A stretch of DNA of 64,000 nt, from contig NZ_CP041783.1 of assembly GCF_007567505.1 (NCBI RefSeq), positions 3,782,001-3,846,000 of the forward strand. The letters are read 5' to 3'. Numbering within the stretch: the first letter of the stretch is position 1; each line of letters begins with the position of its first letter. A model generated the notes under the pieces. That model saw only the letters and a program-made list of their open reading frames with translations, did no database searches and was not told the DNA's origin. Below are positions 57,811 through 64,000 of this stretch, piece after piece. The translations under genes were made by a program, and so were the position numbers. This DNA comes from Shewanella donghaensis (GTDB lineage: Bacteria > Pseudomonadota > Gammaproteobacteria > Enterobacterales > Shewanellaceae).

Positions 57811-58005
57811 ATTAAGTATCCTTACTAGATTAGTTATGCCGATATCAAATGCGCTATCGGCATATCAGGTGTTTTCTAGTTGATACTTTATCGAACTAAT
57901 ACGTCTACAACCTTTCGCTAACCTTCCTTTTTAAGTTATTGATATTAATCGTTTATATTGTTACTTTCTTGTTGTGTATACGGAGGTTAAATGACTATAT
58001 TTTAT
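57811..58005. other. Intergenic, nothing clear
   Basis: Spacer upstream of the GGDEF gene, AT-rich, followed by the decayed DP-EP copy. Confidence 0.4.
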
Positions 58006-58170
58006 CTTTATTGATAATTTGAGGGTCAGGGCTTGCCAGCAAAGCTCGCTTTTTCAATGCTGAAACCTATGCCTGCAATGCGCAAATATTTTGGGGTGCG
58101 TTTATTGTGATTAAGTGATTAAGTGATTAAGTGATTAAGTGATTAAGTGATGAGGTGTTTTCGTGAATAC
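58006..58170 (-). pseudogene. Decayed third DP-EP gene copy
   Basis: Nucleotide match to two parts of the intact gene at 58343-59107: the 3' end ('GACCCTCAAATTATCAATA' reading) and the middle (HNKRTPK... at 58100-58110, then an equivalent of GTGATGGTGGTG). About 90 bases between them are deleted and the SPDPQ reading frame is broken (TGA after GKP). A GTGATTAA repeat array has expanded inside it. Confidence 0.75.
58107..58146. repeat. Five perfect 8-bp tandem repeats
   Basis: GTGATTAA five times, followed by a variant GTGATGAG. Sits inside the decayed DP-EP copy; the intact gene has a single related unit (GTGTTTAA) at this place. Confidence 0.88.
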
Positions 58171-58283
58171 TTTTACATAATAGGTCGTGGTCGAGGATGA
58201 GCTTTGTTGTTATTTTTACTTTTTACTTCTTAAAAAAATATGGCTGTGAAACGAGATTGAATAATAGAATATTCACATAAAAT

Positions 58284-58319
58284 CAGCACATAGCATCAAC
58301 TGCGTGATGCTATGTGCTG
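58284..58319 (-). terminator. Long hairpin, copy 1
   Basis: Perfect 15-bp stem CAGCACATAGCATCA (58284-58298) / TGATGCTATGTGCTG (58305-58319), loop 6 bases. Follows the 254-residue DP-EP gene. Nearly identical to the hairpin at 59205. Confidence 0.85.
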
Positions 58320-58342
58320 TAACTGATGTTAGAGATATTGGG

Positions 58343-59107
58343 TTATGTATCGCCTCTATTGATAACTTGAGGGTCTGGGCTGACAAGTAATAAGTCAGTT
58401 TCTTCACTGTTGAAAATAAATTGAAACTTACTGACGCCTTTATTCTCAATATTATTGTCTAACGAGATGCTTTGGCCATCGCGACTGATGCTGACGCGTT
58501 CTATGTGGGCATCATAAGGGTTGGTGAAACCTGCGCCCTCTATACGCAACCCTTTTGGGGTGCGTTTATTGTGTTTAAGTCGGTAAGTGATGGTGGTGTT
58601 TTCAAACAGTTCAACATTGCCATCACACACTACACCGGTCTGCTTGTACTTAAATTTAACCTGCTTTTTCTTATTCATAGTGACATGCAAATCAATCGGG
58701 CTTGCGTTATCACAAAATGGCAGGGCAAAGTTTTGTTGCAGTAACTTATCCGTGTCACTAATCACTAGCGCCTCGGTGTACTGATTAAAGCTTGATTGCA
58801 GTCCAAACAGTGACAGTATGTTATAGACCTCGGATACAGTTAAATTCGTTTCTAATGCTGAGTTATCAAACTGAACAGCGCTATTGGCGTTTTGGCCAAA
58901 TTGAATACTGTGAATAAAAGCGGGTAAGTCATCACCCAATGCATCAAGCGCTGATGGCTGGCTCAATATCATCTGTAAACTTTCAGCAGAATTGATAGGG
59001 GCAAAAGCTACATCAATTTGTTGTTGGGTTGCCGCTTGAGCTAATGCGCTTGCACTAATTAATAGCGCACACGATAGTTTGGTGAAACGAAAAAACGGGG
59101 TTTTCAT
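58343..59107 (-). CDS. Exported DP-EP family protein
   Basis: 254 residues: signal peptide (TKLSCALLISASALAQA), a helical region (30-125) and a C-terminal DP-EP domain (about 140-254) with 'IDLHVTMNKKKQVKFKYK', TYRLKHNKRTPKGLRI and the end 'LLLVSPDPQVINR'. The domain is also the whole product of the neighbouring 119-residue gene. Family of unknown function found in Shewanella and other proteobacteria. AGGAA ribosome site. A possible target or effector of the regulator encoded upstream at 59682-62942. Confidence 0.85.
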   Translation of the reverse strand: MKTPFFRFTKLSCALLISASALAQAATQQQIDVAFAPINSAESLQMILSQPSALDALGDDLPAFIHSIQFGQNANSAVQFDNSALETNLTVSEVYNILSLFGLQSSFNQYTEALVISDTDKLLQQNFALPFCDNASPIDLHVTMNKKKQVKFKYKQTGVVCDGNVELFENTTITYRLKHNKRTPKGLRIEGAGFTNPYDAHIERVSISRDGQSISLDNNIENKGVSKFQFIFNSEETDLLLVSPDPQVINRGDT

Positions 59108-59204
59108 TGAAATTCCTTTTCTATAATAGTGTTGTTATTTGTTGTTACTTTTTAACCATCATTAATTTAATACGAGATTGATTAATAGATTATTCAAATA
59201 AAAG

Positions 59205-59240
59205 CAGCACATAGCATCAACCGCGTGATGCTATGTGCTG
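59205..59240 (-). terminator. Long hairpin, copy 2
   Basis: Perfect 15-bp stem CAGCACATAGCATCA (59205-59219) / TGATGCTATGTGCTG (59226-59240), loop ACCGCG. Between the two DP-EP genes; flanks resemble those of copy 1 for about 75 bases. Confidence 0.85.
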
Positions 59241-59264
59241 TAACGAGTTAAGGGATATTTTTAT

Positions 59265-59624
59265 TTATGCTGGTCTGTTAATAATTTGAGGATCTGGGCT
59301 GGTTAGCAATAATGTGTTTTCTGCATTGCTAAAGATAAATCGAAAACTGGCAGCGCCGCTGGCATTATCGAGATCAAGAAATTGTAACATTTTACCATCA
59401 TTACTGACGGTGGCCGAATCAATCAGCCCTGCAAAAGGCGCATCAAAAGCGGCGCCAACAAATTTAAGCCCCTTAGCGGTGTTGTCGATTAATTGGTAAG
59501 TAATGGTGCCTTTTTGTGTGACTTCAATCGGATTATTGCCATTGCTATAACTAAAGCACAATTTTCCATTATCTAAACTCACTGTTAACTCTATAAACTG
59601 AGCGATTCCGTTGCTGATTGACAT
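59265..59624 (-). CDS. DP-EP family protein, domain only
   Basis: 119 residues from ATG 59624 (AGGAA 8 bases before; an upstream ATG at 59630 is too close). No signal peptide. It consists of the DP-EP domain alone: 'QFIELTVSLDNGKLCFSYS', KGTITYQLIDNTAKGLKFVG, and ending 'LLLTSPDPQIINRPA'. It is 58 bases behind the STAND regulator gene on the same strand, so probably co-transcribed. Paralog of the exported 254-residue protein; the two differ in location (cytosol versus envelope) if the starts are right. Confidence 0.82.
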   Translation of the reverse strand: MSISNGIAQFIELTVSLDNGKLCFSYSNGNNPIEVTQKGTITYQLIDNTAKGLKFVGAAFDAPFAGLIDSATVSNDGKMLQFLDLDNASGAASFRFIFSNAENTLLLTSPDPQIINRPA

Positions 59625-59681
59625 GAGCATATTTCCTTTTTTTAGTGGTCGTAACTGTTATTAGTAATTAGTTATTAGTAA

Positions 59682-62600
59682 TTAGTGATTTGTTATTGAA
59701 ATGCCCCCATTGCCGAGCAAGGCGATAAGGGGCTGGTGTGCATCTAGCTCGCCTAAACATTGCAATGCCGCCGCATAAGGCACAATTATTTTAGGATCTT
59801 TATTGGCGCTAAGTAGCGGTGCAAGTCTTGCCTTAGTTTGCTGGCAAGCTGTGGTATCACTGTGTGCGGCATTAAGCGCTTTAGCGGCCGCATAATGGAG
59901 CATTTGGCTCGACGATAGCATGGCTATATAAGATACATTGTTAGGCTGTTTAGCTGACATATCAGAGAATAAGCTTATGGCTTGCTGGGAGGATTGCTGA
60001 CTGCGGTCAAACTGCTGCCCACGATAAAAATGCTTGGCCGCCGCCAAATAATAATTCGCCCATACAAAGCTGTGTTTAGTGGATTGCTGGATTTGCTTAT
60101 CTGCACGCAGGGTCTCAGTTAAAGTGTCGCTGTTAAAGGGTATTAACTGTCTATTGTCAGCGCTGCTGAGCTCGAATAATTTAAACATGGTGTAATAACG
60201 ATAAATTTGCCATTGCTGGTTTTGCGGATCTTGTTGTAGCGCGCTCGATACTGCTTCAAATGCCAATAAAGCAAGCTCAAACGCCTGTTGGCGACGACCC
60301 TGAAATATCAATAAATCGGTATGAATTTGATAGCTAGAAAATAGCCTATCTAACCCATAGGCATCAAGCTCGGTGTCGTTACTCAATAAATCATGTTGTA
60401 ACTGCTGATGCAGCTTAATCGCAGTGTGAATATCCCCTTGGGATACCACGGCACTTGCCAGCCAAGAGCGAGTGTCTGCAATATCGGCCAGCAGTTGTTG
60501 GTTACTGGGGTCTTGGGCTAGAGCGATATTTTTAAGCTGTAACGAGAGCTCAAAATGGTGTTTAGCTTGGGTAAAGTGTTGCTGCTTTAGGGACACTGAG
60601 CCAAAGGTGTTATGGGCGTAGGATAGCTCCATTAAGGCTTCGGTATTTTCAGGGGCTAGGTCATACATCTGTTGGCTGTAGCTAAGATATTGTTCAAACC
60701 ACACCTTTGAGGCTGCCCAATCACTTAGGTCATAATCAAGTTGCCCCAGCCAAAAGGCATTGGCGCCCAGTGTTTTAAGAATATCTAAATCTTGCGGTTG
60801 TTCACCAAGTAGTGCCAGCAGCTTGGTACGAGATGACAGCAGTGCTGCTTTGGCTTCATCGACTTTGCCGCGTGAGTAAGCTACTTCGCCTATGGCCTCT
60901 AAGGTTTGGGCATGCTGAAAACGTGCTGCAACACTTAAGCTGTCATCACTGGGGCTTGAGGCGTCACTGAAATACTCTAAGGCTTTATTACTGATGCCAT
61001 CCAGTAAATCCATTCTGCCAATGCCGCGCATTTTATCGGCGAAATCCCCGACCATGAATCCCAGTAAGTTCTCTGCCGCTATGCGTTTATCTTGGGCCAT
61101 TTTTTCCGCTTCAAAGCTTTTTACACTGGTTAAAATAGAGGTCAGTGTTAGTACACATAACAGTGAAATAATGAAGGTTTTTTGCCAGCGTTTTACTTTT
61201 TCGTACTTACTTGAGGCGGCGATTAAGGCTAATTCTTGTGGCTCAAGATCTTGTGAAAATAATGGATTTTGTTTAAGTGATTGCGCCTCTTTTAACGGCT
61301 TACCTTCAGCTAATAAATAGGCATGATGTTTATTTTCAGCAAGCCATCGATTTGATAGATGATGCAGCCGACTTTTAATTCGTAAGCTATCGTTGTGCTC
61401 GGCAATCCAAGCGGTTGCGCGTGGCCAGCGCCTTAACAGCGCTTCGTGAGCGATACTAAAACAGGGAATGTCGTTTTGAAGGTGTGACACAAATAAACGG
61501 CTATTGACCATGGCCTGGGTCAAGGTGCGCTGTTCTTTTGTATGCAAATGCGACCATCTTGCGGTGCGACTGGTTACCGAGGTTTCATCTTCTCGTAATG
61601 TCACCAGCAGCGATAACACTTGGGGTAAACAGATTTTTTGCAGCTCAGTTAATTCTGCGATTGCCTCTTCGGCATTCTTACCAATTGCGCCTTCAATCCC
61701 ACCCAGTTGTTGGTAAACGGTAAACAGTAATTGGTTATCTTTACTTCGATTTATGTACAAGGCTTGCAGCATATATTGCAGCATTGGCAGTGCATCTGGG
61801 TTACTGGCGGCTTCTGTACAGAGGATTTCATCCAGTGGCATGGCGGTTTCAGGATCAATGCTCCAAGTTAAATTCGCTGCGATTGCAGGCAAGCGGATCA
61901 TTTGCAGCAATTCTGTGCGTGTTGGCGGGGCTAAATCAAAATGCGCGCCTTTACCTTTGCCTGACATTAGACTGGGGTAGCCGACGAGTAAGGGGTAAAA
62001 CTCATTGCGGCAGGCACTGATAACAATAACAGCGCCTGACTTGGCCAATTTTTCTAAGATGTCCACAAAAGCATGGCGCTGATCTGATGAGAAAATAGGT
62101 GATGACAGCAGGACTTCGAGTCGGTCTACAAATAAAGCGAAATGGGTGTGATTTTTAATGTTCGTTTGAATAGCTTGCTGACATTGGTCTATTACTGATT
62201 GAAGCTCAGCGATTAATCTGTGTGAAAGGGACTCGGTGCTGTCACCATCAAATACCGGAATATCATTTATTTCCCAGTCGAGCATGGTGCTGGCGAGTTC
62301 AGTAAACAGTTGCGTTTTTGCCACATCAGCAAAATCGAGACTGCCATAGGCGGCAACGTTGACGCCATTATAGCCCGCAGTTGCCATTAAGTTTGGCATG
62401 ACTCCAGCGTTAATGATTGACGATTTACCGCTACCACTTGGGCCTAACAATAGGCAAAAACCACGACCGAATTTAACTTGCTGGCTGATCCGTTCAAGCA
62501 AGGTGTTAATTTGTTTACTGCGGCCAAAAAAGACTTCTGCATAGTTGGCACTATAGGCTTGTAATCCAGGAAAAGGAGAGCCACTTTGCCAGGTTTGTGC

Positions 62601-62942
62601 TTCTGCTATGGTTTCATGACCAATAGGAAAATTCACCGCTGCGAGGGTACGGTAGCCGCGTTTACGGATGGTTTCGATATAAGAGGGATCGGTAGCTTTG
62701 TCGCCTAATGCACGGCGCAACTGATTGATGATTTTATGTAGCGGATTGTCACCGATGTCGGCTTCTGGCCAGCATTGGGTCACTATGTCATCACTACTGA
62801 TTACTTCACCATTGTGCTGGCATAGCAACAACAACACATCCATGGCTTTGGGCTCAAGTTGTTTGGTTTTTTTGCCATGTCTAAGGGTGTTGCTATTGGG
62901 GTCTACCTGCCAATCGCCAAAGAAAAAAATATCTTTGTTCAT
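59682..62942 (-). CDS. Winged-helix / STAND ATPase / TPR membrane regulator
   Basis: 1086 residues. Trans_reg_C winged helix (1-105: 'LEPKAMDVLLLLCQHNGEVI', 'NQLRRALGDKATDPSYIETI', RKRGYRTL), nSTAND1-type P-loop ATPase (about 120-520: FPGLQAYSANYAEVFFGR, Walker A GPSGSGKSS, Walker B-like HFALFVDRLEVLL), membrane helix (about 598-616) and a long TPR-rich region to the end (e.g. 'NTEALMELSYAHNTFGSVSL'). So DNA binding and ATPase are cytosolic and the repeats periplasmic if the helix is real. A ligand-gated transcription switch that likely controls the DP-EP genes just downstream. Confidence 0.9.
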   Translation of the reverse strand: MNKDIFFFGDWQVDPNSNTLRHGKKTKQLEPKAMDVLLLLCQHNGEVISSDDIVTQCWPEADIGDNPLHKIINQLRRALGDKATDPSYIETIRKRGYRTLAAVNFPIGHETIAEAQTWQSGSPFPGLQAYSANYAEVFFGRSKQINTLLERISQQVKFGRGFCLLLGPSGSGKSSIINAGVMPNLMATAGYNGVNVAAYGSLDFADVAKTQLFTELASTMLDWEINDIPVFDGDSTESLSHRLIAELQSVIDQCQQAIQTNIKNHTHFALFVDRLEVLLSSPIFSSDQRHAFVDILEKLAKSGAVIVISACRNEFYPLLVGYPSLMSGKGKGAHFDLAPPTRTELLQMIRLPAIAANLTWSIDPETAMPLDEILCTEAASNPDALPMLQYMLQALYINRSKDNQLLFTVYQQLGGIEGAIGKNAEEAIAELTELQKICLPQVLSLLVTLREDETSVTSRTARWSHLHTKEQRTLTQAMVNSRLFVSHLQNDIPCFSIAHEALLRRWPRATAWIAEHNDSLRIKSRLHHLSNRWLAENKHHAYLLAEGKPLKEAQSLKQNPLFSQDLEPQELALIAASSKYEKVKRWQKTFIISLLCVLTLTSILTSVKSFEAEKMAQDKRIAAENLLGFMVGDFADKMRGIGRMDLLDGISNKALEYFSDASSPSDDSLSVAARFQHAQTLEAIGEVAYSRGKVDEAKAALLSSRTKLLALLGEQPQDLDILKTLGANAFWLGQLDYDLSDWAASKVWFEQYLSYSQQMYDLAPENTEALMELSYAHNTFGSVSLKQQHFTQAKHHFELSLQLKNIALAQDPSNQQLLADIADTRSWLASAVVSQGDIHTAIKLHQQLQHDLLSNDTELDAYGLDRLFSSYQIHTDLLIFQGRRQQAFELALLAFEAVSSALQQDPQNQQWQIYRYYTMFKLFELSSADNRQLIPFNSDTLTETLRADKQIQQSTKHSFVWANYYLAAAKHFYRGQQFDRSQQSSQQAISLFSDMSAKQPNNVSYIAMLSSSQMLHYAAAKALNAAHSDTTACQQTKARLAPLLSANKDPKIIVPYAAALQCLGELDAHQPLIALLGNGGISITNH

Positions 62943-63308
62943 TATTCCAATCCGTTGAATAGTCAGCTGTTTGCATCAATGCCGGCATGTAACAACTGCA
63001 GCAAGGCTTTGTATAAGCAAATATTAGTATATTAGATAATAATCATATCAAGTCGCTGACTATTTTGTAAGCATTAAATGTTTGATATTGTGAAATTTAC
63101 CTTTGAGTTAAGTGCCAGAATTCATTAATGAAATATTGGCTATGCAAGCGTTAATAATTTTTATTGCCGAGAGTCGATTTTGCCCATATAATCCGCCGCC
63201 GGCTTCTATTTTGCACAAAAAATCGACATAGATGATGGTGTCATTAATACATGGTAACTAATGGCTAACAGTTGTTTTTGCATTACTTTTTGTAATTGAA
63301 GGTGTGTT
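62943..63308. other. Intergenic, divergent promoters
   Basis: Between the STAND regulator and speG. No gene or strong hairpin; TATAAT at 63187-63192 may be a -10 element of the speG promoter. Confidence 0.35.
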
Positions 63309-63827
63309 ATGAGTCATGATATTAAATTACGTGCGCTTGAAAGAACTGATTTACGATTTATCCATCAGCTTAATAATAATCGAACGATTATGTCTTATTG
63401 GTTTGAAGAGCCTTATGAGTCATTTGATGAATTAGAAGAACTATACGGTAAACATATTCACGATAAGACCGAACGACGTTTTATTGTTGAAAATGATTTA
63501 TCCCAGACAATTGGGTTAGTTGAATTGGTTGAGATTAATACCATCCATCGAAGCGCCGAATTTCAAATTATTATTGCGCCTAGTTTCCAAGGTAAAGGCT
63601 ATGCCAGAACCTTGATTAGAAAAGCACTTAACTATGCCTTTACAATTTTGAACTTACATAAGGTGTATTTACACGTCGCGATAGAAAATGAAAGAGCGAT
63701 CCATTTATATGAAAAGTGCGGTTTTAGAGAAGAAGGGCATTTGGTTAAAGAAATCTTTATTAATGGCAAATACTGCGACGTCAAGCGGATGTATATTTTA
63801 CAGGGCGATCCGCAGTTATTGGCGTGA
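63309..63827 (+). CDS. speG: Spermidine N1-acetyltransferase
   Basis: 172 residues, GNAT fold. '[20 protein letters not shown]', '[20 protein letters not shown]', then acetyl-CoA motif '[20 protein letters not shown]' and '[20 protein letters not shown]' are the SpeG hallmarks; the length is that of the V. cholerae enzyme. Acetylates spermidine and spermine to prevent polyamine toxicity. Ribosome site AAGGTG 6 bases before the ATG. Lone gene; terminator at 63883. Confidence 0.94.
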   Translation: MSHDIKLRALERTDLRFIHQLNNNRTIMSYWFEEPYESFDELEELYGKHIHDKTERRFIVENDLSQTIGLVELVEINTIHRSAEFQIIIAPSFQGKGYARTLIRKALNYAFTILNLHKVYLHVAIENERAIHLYEKCGFREEGHLVKEIFINGKYCDVKRMYILQGDPQLLA

Positions 63828-63882
63828 GCATTATGCTTATTGTTAAATATTAATTTCGTTATAGGATTTTAATGGGTGTTCT

Positions 63883-63909
63883 GGGCAAGTTAGGTAGCTT
63901 GCCCTTTTT
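63883..63909 (+). terminator. Terminator after speG
   Basis: GGGCAAG (63883-63889) with CTTGCCC (63898-63904) and a T5 run. Confidence 0.85.
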
Positions 63910-63911
63910 AT

Positions 63912-64000
63912 TTAACTCGCTTCAATCTGCTTGATTGCCTGCGCTGTTAGCATTTCAGTATAAGCATTAATTTTGACGTGCTGTGGGCTCCAGCCTTTGA
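63912..64000 (-). CDS. C-terminal end of an unidentified gene
   Basis: The minus strand is open from the window edge to TAA (63912-63914), giving 29 codons that end AQAIKQIEAS. Convergent with speG across a terminator, which makes a real gene end plausible. Too short to identify. Confidence 0.5.
   Translation of the reverse strand, partial: KGWSPQHVKINAYTEMLTAQAIKQIEAS

Overview
The window reads as chromosomal DNA of a Shewanella (gammaproteobacterium, AT-rich, roughly 40% G+C by eye). The evidence is the block dsbD-cutA-fxsA-groES-groEL, a tetraheme periplasmic fumarate reductase (flavocytochrome c3) whose length and catalytic residues match the S. frigidimarina enzyme, a small CCGSCS-motif protein, CRP- and FNR-type sites in front of respiratory genes, and many signalling proteins. 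A cold-water S. frigidimarina-like species is an inference, not a proof.

Layout. 1-7.5 kb: truncated M1 peptidase, solute-binding protein, quinone oxidoreductase, unknown acidic protein, galK-galM behind a CRP-like site. 7.7-13.4 kb: two-component pair (solute-binding-type sensor kinase plus an NtrC-like regulator without the GAFTGA loop) divergent from fccA. 13.5-23.4 kb: fetB-like permease, Kef-type antiporter, dsbD, cutA, fxsA, TM2-like protein, MATE exporter, groES-groEL with a sigma-32 promoter. 23.5-27.4 kb is accessory: a NERD protein and a DUF6161-like membrane coiled-coil protein lie between two direct copies of the groEL terminator, followed by a G+C-richer zinc peptidase. 27.7-34.3 kb: Dcu C4-dicarboxylate carrier and small envelope genes. 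34.7-40.2 kb: TonB receptor plus PiuC dioxygenase, YdcH, and an arsR-thioredoxin-permease operon. 40.7-47.2 kb: Amt with a likely sigma-54 promoter, an HD-GYP response regulator and a 1282-residue hybrid kinase. 47.3-52 kb: TraF-family outer-membrane protein; a ToxR/ToxS-like pair divergent from a Tat-exported C_GCAxxG_C_C cytochrome and a lipoprotein. 52-57.8 kb: CheY-like protein, small protein and solute-binding protein around FNR/CRP boxes, an AGCS symporter under a tandem glycine riboswitch, and a GGDEF protein. 58-63 kb: a winged-helix/STAND/TPR regulator followed by two intact DP-EP genes and one decayed copy. 63.3-64 kb: speG and the end of another gene.

How genes work together. Dcu and FccA could support anaerobic fumarate respiration. 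DsbD can deliver reductant for periplasmic disulfides, including cytochrome haem-site cysteines. The best candidates for undescribed systems are the NERD/DUF6161 cassette, the STAND regulator with its duplicating DP-EP genes, and the ToxR/S-like pair facing the Tat-exported cytochrome. Short in-phase tandem repeats (6, 8, 12, 13 and 15 bp) recur in genes and spacers.
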